Shown here: positions 34,832 to 46,686 of the stretch, one piece after another
How positions within the stretch are numbered: position 1 is the stretch's first letter
Layout of the letters: each line of letters begins with the position of its first letter
Assembly: GCA_949130495.1 (NCBI GenBank)
Contig: OX422208.1
Location: 399,798,561-399,862,560 of the forward strand
Length of the DNA: 64,000 bases
Direction: 5' to 3'
Source of the DNA: Sambucus nigra
Lineage: Eukaryota > Streptophyta > Magnoliopsida > Dipsacales > Adoxaceae
Notes under the pieces: model-generated
Databases searched by the model: none
What the model saw: only the letters and a program-made list of their open reading frames with translations
Told to the model about the DNA's origin: nothing
Made by a program: the position numbers and the translations under genes

Positions 34832-37147
34832 TACTTGTGTGTGGTAAGTAAATAGTTGTGTGATTTGTTATATGTCGCGGATGAGTGATAGTGATCGCTT
34901 ATTGTTATATATCGATAGAGTGTTACATCAGCGGATCAATATAATTTATGGGCGACGCGTAGGGAACGGACGTATCGAGCCTAATTAATGAGATGTTAGC
35001 ATATTTGGAGTTGGGTGACTCAGATGACCTTTTCGAGGCCACCGGTAATCCGAGAAGGGCCGATATAGTTCAGAATAGGTACCCGGGTGTTATTTTTGGA
35101 TTTCGGGGACTTTTTAGACATATCAGGATACGTATAAGGGCAGGATGGTCATTTTACACTTAGGCCTAAGAAGAAAAATGGGATTAGGTTAATTAAGAGG
35201 ATATTTAAGATGTTGGAAATATGGATGGTATCCCACCTTTTATATTTTACACAAGAGAGAGAGAGAGAGAGAGAGATCCCTATAGCAGGGAAAAAGAAGA
35301 AGAAATAAGAGAAAGCCTGGAGAAGAGAAGCGAGAGGAATTAACCCTTCATCAAATTCATAGAAGACTTCAAATTCTAATCCACTAAGGCAAGAATTTAC
35401 TTGTTTTATGTCACAATTTAATAGTAGTTAATTATTTTCACGATTAGGAGTAGAAGTCTAAAAATTAAGGTGTTAAAGAATGGAACTTTCTTAATTGATG
35501 TGAAAGCCTAATTGATAAGAGATTAGGGTTTATAAATGGATTATAAATGGAGATTAATCATACTTATATTTAGAATAAATTCTGGGATATAATGAATATG
35601 TAGAACTTAGATAGAAATATTGAATCTTTAAAAATAAATCAGAAAAAGGCATGATCTGGAATTTATAGGGGTTACCATGCGGGGATTGAATATGTAAGGA
35701 TGTAACAGTGTTTTCTTAACTATAACCAGGGTTATAGTTCTTGGAAATTAAGTAGGAAGAACCTTAGAAATGAAATTGAATTTTTGGGATTGAAATTATG
35801 TTAGGAAAAACAAGTTGATCTGGGCTTCTACCATATTTCGAATCTATTCGGCCTCCAGGGCGAATAAATTTAACCAGGCGAATCGATTAGTCTCTAGAAT
35901 GCGAATCGATTCGGCCCCTGGGCTGAGTTAAGTTGGGATCGTGGAAATGTTCAAGGGATTTTTATGAACCCAAGAGAGTATGTTGGAGGTTATCCAAGTG
36001 AGACGATATATAATTAACAATAGTTTTATGTCGCTATTCATTATTTGAGGAAAGTAGGAATTAACTAGGTTGTTAATTCTTAGGGAAAGAGTGAGAATCG
36101 AGGATACAAGTGAGCGATGAAGGGATTAATTAATCGGTAAGTTGGGTTGAACCGTGTTATGTGGGAGATGCGCACGAATATATACATATTAGAGTGATGT
36201 GTGTGTGTGTGTGTGTGCTTGCTACTTGTTTTATTTAAACATACCTAATCGGTAATGCTATCGTAGGAGGTTGCGCGTAGCGGGCGGTCCATCCAGACAT
36301 TGAATAGCAGGTATTAGATTGATTCCTCTAGTCATTGGACTGTTGCATGGCCACTATCCATGTGAGGGGATAGGTGTTGGTTTCGATTCTAATTGGGAAC
36401 AATGTCATATGGTTATGACCCCGACTGTATGTCTATGATCGGCTCCATTGTATGTGTTTTCGTTCGGGATCATTGGTGAGATATCAACTCGGTGTGAGGT
36501 GTGATGCTTGGAGCTGAATAACACACGAGGGATGCATTCGTAAGGTCTCAACTCTAGGGATGCCGTTATACAAACTCACGGCAAACGGTTAAAACATGCA
36601 CACCTTTTATTATCTTGATTTATTGCATTCGGTTTGTTTTAATAGACAAAATTGAGATGAAAACACGCAATCAACATGTGATTTGACAAGAACAATAATC
36701 AAATAAATTCATGCTCATGTGTATCAAAGGACAGAGTGAGTCAATCAAGTAGGTAATAACACTTAATTACATCTTAATGACTCCAAAGATTACAAAGCAC
36801 ATGAATGACATGACCTATTGCCTCAAAACACTATCAAAGAGTCAACTGGATATGGAATGAATTTGTGACTCGATCATCCTAAATGTTCATTCATATTCGG
36901 TGTTAAACAAAATACAAAAATCTTTTTGGATTTTTCAAAAAATTTATCAAAATAAAATCTTTTTGTATTTTTTGAAATTTTCAAAAGCAAAAATTTATAC
37001 AAAAAGTACATGTCACAATGCTAGCAAGCATAAATATCATGAAACCAAAAAAAATGAGCGTATGACAAACATGCGAACACAATCATCTATATGATATGGC
37101 AAGAGAAGAGTCATGTGCAAGAAAATGAGAATCAACAAGTCTACCAT

Positions 37148-37966
37148 CTAGTGCCACTCAAAGTGATTTCCTAACCCAAACAGATGTGAGATGATGTGTG
37201 GGGGCTTTGGGAACCAAGGAACACTAGAGATAAACTTCCTAGGACCTTTTTGAAGATCAAAATAAAATCTCCTCATGTGACCTTTCCTACCACAATGTGA
37301 ACATCTGTAAATGGGTGGAACGAAACCTGTGGGTTGACCTTTTCTAATGTCCTTGGGAACGGTTGACCCTCTAAAACAATTAATGGTTTTGTCTTTAGCA
37401 ACGGAAGCATTAGAACATGACGATCCATTACCATCACTATCAAACCTACTTGAATCATTTAAATCATTTTTCAACTTTAAAATATTTGATTCAAGCAACG
37501 AATTAGACTCTTCCATGGATAGGGATTTATTTTTCAAATTATCAATTAAACTTAACAGTTTATCTCGCTCCCCCTCAATTAAAATAAACTTATTCCTAAG
37601 AGTCTTTTCACGCGCCGTAAAATCATCAATTAATTTTTTATCGTCAACGGCACAAACGGGAACCCTAGAATTTTTTAAGTCCTCCAATTCCTTCTCTAAA
37701 ACTATGACTCTGTCATCACTCTCCTTTTTGGTAATTTTCAAAGAATTAAAATCAATACACAAATTACCAAAGTGCTCACGACAAATATCACTTTGAGTTT
37801 GAAACGCTTGCAAATATTCAATCTTACTTTTAAAGAGATAATTTTCTTTTTCCAAAACTTTAATTCTTTTGTAAAGTTTCGAATTCAAAATTTTTAAATT
37901 TTTAGCATGGTCATGAACTTTAACAAACTCATCTCGATTAGCACAGTCAACAGCATGAGGATCCAT
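37148..37966 (-). pseudogene. SIRE-like gag fragment with coiled coil and broken CCHC knuckle
   Basis: About 270 codons are read from the ATG at 37966 (MDPHAVDCANRDEF); the frame is open 51 bases further upstream without an ATG. Residues 20-170 are heptad-rich and lysine/glutamate-rich, typical of the coiled-coil part of SIRE-type gag. Near residue 230 lies CSHCGRKGHMRRFYFDL, a CCHC zinc knuckle whose fourth ligand is Tyr instead of Cys. The N-terminal capsid (UBN2-type) domain is absent: only about 90 bases separate the primer site from the ATG. Gag would package RNA; this version looks unable to do so on its own. Confidence 0.75.
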
Positions 37967-38631
37967 CGAGAAAAACAAATCAGGAGAGGAACGCAAATAA
38001 CCACCAAAAAAATTGCACTACAGGATCTACAGAGTAAATTAGTGCAACGGGATCTGATACCAATTTGAAAAGGGAAAATAATCCCAAAGGGTGGTTTCAA
38101 ACAATTTTAATCTTTTAATCAATTAGAGTCTGTAGCCCAATTTTAATTAATCCTAAAACATGCAACTGCGTGTCAAAATAAATAAAGTAAGCATGCGACA
38201 CAATAATTCAGAAAAAATCTCTGAAGGGAAAAACCTTTTATTTCTAGAACTTTGAAAAGTTTATAAGACCATTGACTTACATACAGCCTGATAATCTCCC
38301 ACAAGTGTAACGCACAGTGTCTTCATCAAACCTTCAAAGCATCGGCTAGAAATCAGCAGTGGTTCACACGCAGCTATACCATAATGACATGCAGTCATAA
38401 ACTTCGTAGAGACTCACTCCACAATAGCACGCAACTCTCGGTTGTAGAGATCTCCCCACAAAGGATGAACAAAAGCAGAGTTGTTCTATGGACAAAAGAT
38501 TCACAAAAGTAATTGGGATTTTTGGTATGAATCAAACATGAGTTTTAGGACTCAAAAATATAAAGACTTGATGTATTCTGTCTCTCAAAAATATCTCTCA
38601 AAGTCTTGTAAAAATACACCATCGAAATAGG

Positions 38632-38824
38632 TTTTTATAGAAAAATAAAATATTTGAGGCGGTGGACAAAATCTGCGAAGGGGATCAATCCGGTACCAAA
38701 TGGATCCTAAAAGGGGATCGATCCATTTTCTTTTTTAAAAGAATCGGTCCGGTTAGGAAATTTTGGCAAAAATATTTGCGAAGGGGATCGGTCCGTTTTC
38801 TTTTTTAATAGGATCGGTCCGGTT
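38632..38824 (-). promoter_or_regulatory. Copia LTR promoter with GGATCGATCC palindrome cluster
   Basis: On the minus strand five or more GGATCGATCC, GGATCGGTCC or GAATCGGTCC words (38824 to 38682) are followed about 43 bp later by TATAAAAACC (38639 to 38630). Two larger units starting GCGAAGGGGATC contain the palindromes, so the cluster itself was duplicated. Confidence 0.7.
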
Positions 38825-39662
38825 CTAGAAAAAACATTCTTTTATAAAAATGCCTGAGTCTATTAAAAACTTTTTAGAAAAATTTCCCAAAACTTAAAAT
38901 GAAACATATAGGAACTTAGACTCAACCTTTACCAAAGTTAATCTCGTCGAGGTATTGTTGAAGAATCTTGATTATTCGAATCCGTCTGGACGTGAATGTG
39001 AGCTTGAACTTCAATGACGGTGTAGCAGTATACGACATACTAAATGGTAATGGACAAAAATATCATTACAGATAGATTCATTCTTGTCATTTAGTGGCTA
39101 TGGACACTAAATATTTGTTTAGATGCCTGAATCTATTTTATCTAGATATGATCAGTCATTTCTATTTCAGTTGGGTGTGTTTCCCACTGATGGATAGGCT
39201 TTTATATTACTATTAGTCATTTATATTTCAGTACTCAGTTTATTTATTTAGTTACTCAATGGATGTTATTATTTGGTGGTTGATGGTTTATTAGATCCAC
39301 ACTTATTACTTATTTATGCATGTTGATTATTTCATTCATTGTAATTGTATTGTTTGTTCATATTATTTATATTATATTGTTACTGCGACAGTGATGCTGA
39401 GAATGAACCATATTGATATTCCTATTTTATTTTAGTAGAGGATTGGTCACCCGGTATTAAAATAGGTGGGCTATCACAATTCTTATAAGAGCATCAATTT
39501 TTAGTGTCCTTAAGATCTATGTGAACTTGCTACATTGTTCCCGTTGCGTTTCTTTGATGCAGAGCCCTATATTTAGGAATGTATTTTCATATTGTGCATT
39601 TACATTCTTCTGCTATTATTTATGATTGAATTGAATCTCAAACAATGTTGGTTTGGTTTTTT

Positions 39663-40520
39663 ATGCCAAATAATAGGAGAGGTCGACCAACACGTGCCGT
39701 TAGGAGGGCCATAAAGGAGGAGGTTTAGTCGGAGCCGTATGCCACTCAGGGGATGGTGACCAAAACAGAGGTCACCACTATTATTGCATAGGCAGTTAAT
39801 TATGTGATGACTACCTTAACATAGTATTTTCCCCAGGCAATGCCAAAGAAACCAATGGCACCAATTTAGGCTCACCCAGTGTTGTCTGTTTGGGAGAGAG
39901 TCAGAGAGGCCTTCCAGAAGGGCCATCCGCTAGAATTCCAGGGGAGTGAAGATATGATTGTAAATAGCTAATGGAATAAGGTATCCAGAGACACTTGTGC
40001 ATGGTTGAGTGTAGCGATACTCAAAAGAAGATACTGGCTATATTTAAGCTAGTATGGGGCAGCACTTCAGTGGTGGAAGTCGGTCAGCACAACAGGGAAG
40101 AGAGACACTATAATGATACAGGAGTTTTGGGTGTGGTTCAACTGTAAGTTCTTTCCATCGATGGTTCAAATGAAGATGAGGAGGAGGTTCCTATACCTTT
40201 CAGAGTTGGTCTGTGGCCGAGTACAAAAAGGAGTTAACGTGCCTAGCAAATTTTGTGCTAGACGAGGTGAACATGGAGGAGAAAAGGGTTCATAAGTTTA
40301 CTAATGGACTCACTTAGAGGATTCGTCAGCACTTACTAGGGACCCCGACGTTGTAGACTTACATTGAGGCTATCAATCCCACTTTGCTCCACTATCAAAA
40401 TCATCGCTTTTATCTGAAGGGAGTGAAGAGGGCCAGAGAGTTTAGATAGCAGGGAAAGATCGGGGGTAGCAGTGCCAGCGGGGTATCACAACAGCAGTAG
40501 AGGCAACATGAGCGAGGGTT
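39663..40520 (+). pseudogene. gag remnant of the 34616 element
   Basis: The ATG at 39663 opens MPNNRRGRPTRAVRRAIKEE, a usual chromovirus gag start. Readable capsid pieces include WERVREAFQKGHPLEFQG, YGAALQWWKS and, after a frameshift near 40200, SVAEYKKELTCLANFVLDEV followed by KRVHKFTNGL. At least eight in-frame stops occur, almost all TAG where the family has Gln (for example before YGAALQWW). No intact zinc knuckle was found downstream. Confidence 0.8.
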
Positions 40521-40929
40521 CCCAGTATGAGGACTCTGCTAAGAGATTCAGGCAGAGTAAGTAACTACAGTTTCAGACAGGGTAATCACGGCCAGCAACA
40601 TACCTCTCAGGTCCGGGGGAATTAGACAGGTGGCTAGTATGGTCGGGGTTATTAGGGCTAGCAGTGCTAGCAGTGCTAGAGACAGGGACAACCTTATTAA
40701 GACCAGTAGGGCCAGAGGTAGATAGACTCTATTGGGAGATATTTCTTGTATGGGGAGCAGGGCCGCATGTGGCAGACATGCCCTACCAGTTTTAGGGGTC
40801 AGTAGAGGGTACCCAACAGAGGAAATAGGTACAACAACTTTCATCCCCATCGATAGTTTTAGGGTTATCGCCTCTACAGGGGAAGGGGAAGGGGCAGTTT
40901 GGGAATGTGTATCACTTTCGAGGATCGAT

Positions 40930-41240
40930 TTTACCACTAGTATCACCAACGATTGAGGGTATGTTTTCTATCCATGGGAATATGGGTTGGTTTTTATTGG
41001 ACATGGGAGCGTTACACTTATTTATCTTCACTAGATTTGCATGAGCTATAGGTTTAGTGTATTTAACCACAAATATTATTATGACTTTATATTCACCGTT
41101 GGGTGGTGGGACTCTCATTCATTCCATCTGTAAGGGGGTAGGTGTGAACATGGGGAGGTTATGCTTAGTAGCGGATCTTCTCGTGTTAGATGCGGACGAG
41201 TATGATGTTATTTTGAGTATGGAATGGTTAGTGATGTAAA
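40930..41240 (+). pseudogene. Aspartic protease remnant of the 34616 element
   Basis: GMFSIHGNMGWFLLDMGALH matches the protease active-site region, but the usual Asp-Ser/Thr-Gly triad reads Asp-Met-Gly. It continues with YSPLGGGTLIHSICKG and ADLLVLDADEYDVILSMEWL, which closely matches the family's LVLDxxxFDVILGMDWL. One TAG interrupts the frame. Confidence 0.75.
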
Positions 41241-41302
41241 GAGTGATACCATGGTAGGACATGTTTCTTGTAGTGATGCCTCATTAGGAGGGAGGGTCTT
41301 GC

Positions 41303-42720
41303 ATGCACTTATACTATATTAAGGAGGAGACTTCTGAGGGCATAGTCATCTCGTTGGATTCGATTCATGTTTTTAGGGATTATGCTGATGTGTTTTTGGA
41401 GATACTAGAATTACCACCGAGTCGAGAGATTAAGTTTTTGATTAACTTAACATCGGGGACTAGGACGATAGCACGAGCGCCTTATCATATGTCTCCTTTA
41501 GAGATAAGGGAGTTGAGGGGTCATATTCAAAAGCTATTTGGGAAGGGTTTTATCCACAAGATTACTTCACCTTAGAGTTCCCTTGTTTTGTTTATGAAAA
41601 AGAAGGATGGGGCATTGAGATTATGTATCGACTACCACGAGTTGAACAAGGTCACTATCCAGAACAAGTATCCATTGTCACGTATCGATGACCTATTCGA
41701 TCATCTAAGAGGAGAAGCCTACTTCTTTAAGATTGATTTGAGGTTGCGGTACCATCAGTTCTGTATCAGGGAGTAGGATGTCCCTAAGATCGTGTTTTTG
41801 ATGAGATATGGGTCTTATGAGTTCAAGGTTATGCCGTTAGGGTTAATCAATGCGCTAATAGTTTTCATGGATCTCATGGATAGAGTGTTTAGGGATTTCT
41901 TGGATTAATTTATCATTGTTCTCATAGATCACATCTTGATTTATTCTCGGATAGAGGGTGAGCACGCAGATCACTCACATATGGTTCTTCAGACATTGCG
42001 AGACCACCAGTTGTATGTCAAGTTTGAGAAGTGTGGATTCTGGTTTCGAAAGGTGCAGTTCTTGGGTCACATTGTCTCTGAGAGATGGATTTCTATGGAT
42101 TCGAGTAATGTGTTAGCAGTGATGGAGTGGGAAAAACCCACGACACCGATATAGGTGAGAAATTTTCTAGGGTTAAAAGGGTACTACCTACGGTTCATTA
42201 GAGTGATTTTGAAGATTGTGGGCCCCTTGACAAATTTGAATCCTAAGAGAATGCCTTTTGTTTAGGATGACCATTCTCAGTTAGATTTTGATGAGCTAAA
42301 GGACAAGTTGACTTCAGCACCAATTCTCGCACTGCCTAGGGGAGGAATGGAGTACTTTATCTTTACTGATGCATCCTTACATGTAGTTGGAGGAGTTCTA
42401 AAGTAGGAGGAGTGGGCCAAATCTTATACATATCGCAATCTTAAACCCCATGAGAAGAACTATAAAACTCATGACTTGGAGTTGACATCACTCATTTTTT
42501 CTTTGAGGATTTAGAGGCACTATCTTTCGGGAGAGAAGTTTTTATTATTCACTGACCATAAGTCACTTCAGTATCTTTTTGTGCAGAAGGAGATAAATAT
42601 GAGGCAGTGTATGTGGCTTATGTTCGTGAAGGATTATCAGTTTGACATCCAGTATCATTCAGGGAAGGCAATCGTAGTGGCATATGCATTTTAGCGAGAT
42701 GCCTGAGGGTGTAGTTAGCA
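41303..42720 (+). pseudogene. Reverse transcriptase and RNase H remnant
   Basis: One frame is interrupted by about ten stops. RT motifs: [61 protein letters not shown] and [17 protein letters not shown]. The catalytic IDDIL box reads IDHIL, so the second catalytic Asp is His. RNase H follows: FIFTDASLHVVGG, THDLELTSLIF and FLLFTDHKSLQYLF. Stops lie mostly at Gln or Trp positions (for example TAG at 41774, family REQD). The enzyme would copy RNA to cDNA in the particle; this copy is inactive. Confidence 0.9.
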
Positions 42721-42957
42721 GTACAGTAGAATAAAGTGGGTTGACTTTCATCAGGAGGATGAGGTAGTCCGAGCGTACTTAGCAGTGATGACATTCACAC
42801 TTGAGATCATTTTAACAGTTGTGAAGGCACAAGCATGGGATCCATCTTATTAGGAGAGGATTCGGCTGTTGTTAGTGGGCAGAGCAAAGTCTTACTCAAT
42901 CTATTCGGAGGGTGTCTTACACTTCAATGTGAGCTTGATAGCCTAAAACGATGACGA

Positions 42958-44262
42958 CTTATGGTCGCAGTTATGCAGGAGGCGCAGCGGTCAAGGTTAT
43001 TGATACATCTCAAAGGGGATAAGATTTATCAGTATATGAGGCAACATTATTGGTGGGTCAGGATGAAGCGAGATATAGTAGAGTTTGTCTCCAGGTTCAC
43101 CACTTGTCAGGTGGTGAAGGTTGATCATCAGAGACCAGCCGTAGTTATACATCCATTAGATATTTCGGTGTATAAATAGGAGAGCATTTTGATGGACTTT
43201 ATCATAAGGTTACTAACAACATAGTAGGGGCACAATTCCATCTAGGTCATTGTGGATTTATTGACCAAGGTTACTCATTTCTTTCCAATTAGGGTGGACT
43301 ACAAAATAGGGCAATATGGACAACCGTTCATAACAGAGATAGTGAGATTTCACGGGTTGCCTCTCAACATTATTTTAGATTAGGATAAGATCTTTATGTC
43401 CCACTTCTGGCAGAGATTTTAGGAGATGATAGGGATAAAGTTGTGTCTAAGCACGACTTATCGCTCACAAACCGATAAACAGACAGAGAGGGTGAATCAG
43501 ATATTGGAGGATATGATGTGAATGTGTATTCTGGACTTTAAGGGTAACTGGGAGTAGTATTTTCCTTTGGTAAAGTTTACATATAAAAACTTGTACTAGT
43601 TCACTATTGACATGGCACCGTTTGAGGCTTTGTATGGGAGACCTTGTCATTCACCCTCTTATTGGTTAGATGTTGGGTACAACATGCTACTCAGACCAAA
43701 TTTGATTTAGGAGACGTCAGCGACGATCGAGTTGATCACGAGTCGCATTTAAATAGCTCAGGACAGGTAGAAGAGTTACGCCAATGCAAATCGAAGATTT
43801 GTAGAGTTTGATGTGGGTGATCAGGTGTTGCTGTAGGTATCTCCCATGAATTAATTTGTGTAATTAAGGAAGAAGGGGAAGTTATCACTGAGGTGTGTGG
43901 GGCTTTTCCCAATATCGAGAGAGTTGGGCCGGTTATGTATAGGCTCGCCTTGCCAGAGAATTTATAGCGGATTCATGATGTGTTACATGTGTTATCGTTG
44001 AAGAGGTATCTCAGGGGTACTGTGGCTTACATTAACATACTGTTAGAGGAGATTCACTTGAAACCCGATATCTCATATAAGGAGAGACGTGTTTCCATTT
44101 TGGATCCTAGCGAGCATAAGCTTTGGTCAAAGGTGGCACTGTTAGTGCGTGTACAGTAGGGACACCACAATATTGTCGAGTCGACATGGGAGCGTGAGGA
44201 TAATATATGGGAAAAGTATTCGGAGCTCTTCAAGGCAGGTACTTTCGAATTTCACAAACAAA
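42958..44262 (+). pseudogene. Integrase and chromodomain remnant of the 34616 element
   Basis: In a frame different from RT. The zinc-binding part contains HYWWVRMKRDIVEFV and TTCQVVKVDHQRPA. Core pieces are VIVDLLTKVTHFFP (first Asp), LDxDKIFMSHFW (second Asp) and SQTDKQTERVNQILEDMM (Glu). MAPFEALYGRPCHSP and a C-terminal chromodomain remnant (LLVRVQ, stop, GHHNIVESTWERED, then YSELF) follow. It contains about twelve stops, nearly all TAG at Gln or Trp positions, plus one TGA in place of CGA. Confidence 0.85.
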
Positions 44263-44283
44263 ATTCCGTTGTTAGGGGGAAAA

Positions 44284-45756
44284 TATAATACCTCGTACTT
44301 TTATTATTAATTAATTTCAGCGTGCTTTGTATTATTAATTTAATTGGGAAAATTAAATAGGATTTTAGTAAATATTAATTAGTGAGATAAAGTATTAATA
44401 TTTATTATTATTACTATTCACTTATGTGTGATAAGTAAATAGTTATATGATTTATTATATGCCGCATATGAGCGATAGAGACGGTTTATTATTATATGTC
44501 GATAGAGTGTTATATCGGTGGATCGGTATAATTTATGGGTGAAGTGTAGGGAATGGACGTGTCAGGGCCGGTTAAAGAGATGTTTGCATATTTGGAGTTG
44601 GGTGACTCGGGTGACCTTTCCGAGTCCACCGGTGATCCAAAAAGGCTCGAATAGTCTAAATAAGCACTCGGGTGTTATGTTTGGGTTCCAGGGGCTTTTT
44701 AAACATAACATGACTCGTATAAGGCTAGGAGAGTCACTTAGGGCTAAGAAGAAAAATGGGATTAGGTTAATTAAGAGGATATTTAAGAGGTTGGGAAGGT
44801 GGATGGAAATCCACCTTTCATATTTCACACAAGAGATTGAGAGAGAGCCCTAAAGAGGAGAAAACGAAGAAGAAATAAAAGAAAGCTTGGGAAGGAAAAG
44901 AGAGAGGACTCAACCCGTCATCAAATTCGTAGAAGACTTCTGATTTTAATCCACTGAGGCATGTAGTTACTTGCTTTATATTGCTATTTGATAGAAGTTA
45001 ATTATTTTCATCATTAGAGGTAGAAATTTAAAAATTAATGTGTTAAAGATTGAAAACTTCTTAATTGATATAGAAACCTGAATGATAAGAGATTGGGGTC
45101 TATAAATGGGTTATTAATGGAGATTAATCGTACTTGTATTTAGAAATAAATTATGGGATTTAAAGGACGAATATGTAAAACTTAGATAGAAAGATTGAAT
45201 CTTTAAAAATCAATTAAATAAAGGTTTGATATTGAATTTATGGGGTTTACCATGTGTGGATTGAATATGCAAGGATGTAATAGTGCGTGTTTTTACTATA
45301 ATAGGGTTATAGTTCTTGGAAATCAAGTAAGAAGAACCTTAAAAATGAAATTGGATTTTTGGGATTGAAATTCTGGTAGGAAAAAACAAGCTGATTCGGG
45401 ATTCTGCCATATTTATAATCGATTCGGCCTCCAACACGAATCGATTCAGCCAGGGGAATCTATTCAGCCCCTAGGCTAGGTCAAGTTGGGAATGTGGAAA
45501 CATTCAGGGTATTTTTATGAACCTAAGTGAGTATGTGGGAGGTTATCCAAGTGAGCGGATATTTAATTGAAAATAATTTTTTGTTGCTATTTATTATTTG
45601 GGGAAGTAGTAATTAACCTGGGTGTTAATTCTTGGGACAAGTATGACAATCGAAGATACAAGTGAGCGATGAATGGATTAATTAATTGGGAAGTTAGGTT
45701 GAACTTCGAGATTGGGTGAACCGTGAAATGTGAGACATGCACTTGAGTTCGGTACT

Positions 45757-45758
<2 letters not shown>
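44284..45758 (+). repeat. 3' LTR of the 34616 element, truncated
   Basis: It starts TATAATACCTCG after the TTAGGGGGAAAA purine tract and matches the first 1.5 kb of the 5' LTR. It contains three ATCGATTC/GAATCTATTC palindromes (45416-45470). It stops where a TA microsatellite begins; the sequence beyond (45846 on) is unrelated to the LTR. Confidence 0.8.

Positions 45759-45760
<2 letters not shown>

Positions 45761-45845
<85 letters not shown>
45761..45845. repeat. (AT)n microsatellite at an LTR break
   Basis: About 42 AT units directly at the point where the 3' LTR of the 34616 element is cut off. Confidence 0.95.
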
Positions 45846-45848
<3 letters not shown>

Positions 45849-46681
45849 AGTTACAATGGTGTTTTCACTATTCATAAGATGGGAAGAAACTTTGTGGTTA
45901 GGATGAGTGCCAACAAGGCTAGAAATGGAGGGCTGAGATTACTTTGTACCTAACACTTACCACCAAACCCTAATCCATCTGCCTCACTCTTCTCATTCGT
46001 CTGTATCCCTCTCTCTTTCCCTTTCTCGCCCACACTCTCTAACTCCCTCGAGCCTCCATATTACCATCAATGAGACCAATAAAACCCTTCTACATCTCTG
46101 TCACCCTAAGAAAAAATCATAGCTACAAGGTATTATTTTTCTTTCTCATTCGATTTCTAGATGTTAGGTGTTGGGTTTTTGTGATTTAAAGGGTTTGACA
46201 TAGATTTTTTTCTCGATTTTGCATCAGGGGAAATTTATTGATGTTTAGTTATTCTTAAGCACAAACAGGGGAGATTTAATAATGTTTATTGATGTCAATA
46301 GTATTTGAACATCAGAGACTCTGAAGAAATGAGGGTTCGAGTGTGATTTCTCTCTCTATTCACCATATTATGCACGAATCATTTATGGTTTCAGAATAGG
46401 GAAAATTACATTTCAATGTTTAGGCTTTATTTTTTCTTTTCTTTTCGATTTTCATATTTCAAGTTTTTGTTTTGCAGGTATTACGCTCTATAAGGGGTTT
46501 TCGGTTTTTGCAGGTATGCTCTCATATCTTTTTCTTCCTAATTTTTTGAACGTATTGTGCTATATAGGGGGTTTTCGAGTTAAAATGAAGTATCATGACA
46601 CCAAAATTTGTTTAACCCCAAATTTTCTTTCCATAAATCTACAACCATTGTATTCTTTATTGCTTTAGATCTGATTAGGTG
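45846..46681 (+). other. Unassigned; resembles a plant 5' leader with introns
   Basis: AAACCCTAA (telo-box-like) near 45965 is followed by a CT-rich stretch (45985-46035), an AAG/GTATTA donor-like site at 46128 and two TTTGCAG/GTA acceptor-like sites near 46480 and 46513. These are features of plant 5' untranslated regions. No coding exon follows, and the Athila-type element interrupts the sequence at 46687. Confidence 0.3.
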
Positions 46682-46686
46682 TTTAT

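Larger units (their letters stand above)
36540..39027 (-). mobile_element. SIRE/Maximus-like copia fragment, minus strand
   Basis: On the minus strand: an LTR of about 960 bp (39027 to 38067, start TGCTACACCG, end CCCTTTTCA), the primer site TTGGTATCAGATC at about 38053-38065, a gag fragment, and an AT-rich remainder. No protease, integrase or RT is seen and there is no second LTR, so it is internally deleted and truncated at an uncertain left edge. The LTR has a likely TATA box (TATAAAAA, plus-strand 38632-38639). Directly upstream of it is a cluster of GGATCGATCC/GGATCGGTCC palindromes (38682-38824). Confidence 0.7.
34616..39478 (+). repeat. 5' LTR of the 34616 element, split by a copia fragment
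   Basis: Collinear with the 3' LTR (44284-45758) over its first 1.5 kb: the ATTAATTAATTTCAGTGTG start, the TTA repeat, GTGTTATATCGG, and the GGTGACTCGGGTGACC region. Markers inside are (TTA)n at 34734-34831, (GA)n near 35252-35276 and a GAATCGATTC palindrome cluster at 35838-35917. It resumes after the copia fragment at 39028 and ends ATAGGTGGGCTATCACA. Confidence 0.8.
34616..45758 (+). mobile_element. Tekay-like chromovirus retrotransposon, decayed, with copia nested in its 5' LTR
   Basis: The 5' LTR starts TGTAATACCCCAC at 34616 and ends CTATCACA at 39478. An initiator-Met-type primer site (CTTATAAGAGC) follows. Gag, protease, RT, RNase H, integrase and chromodomain are readable in order between 39663 and 44262. 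The 3' LTR begins at 44284 (TATAATACCTCG, so TG has become TA) after TTAGGGGGAAAA, and stops at a TA microsatellite near 45758. The 5' LTR contains a minus-strand SIRE-like copia fragment up to 39027. No target duplication can be defined because the right end is lost. Confidence 0.85.

Noticed and set aside
37347..37796. 149-codon plus-strand frame
   Set aside because: It is the antisense shadow of the SIRE-like gag coiled-coil region.
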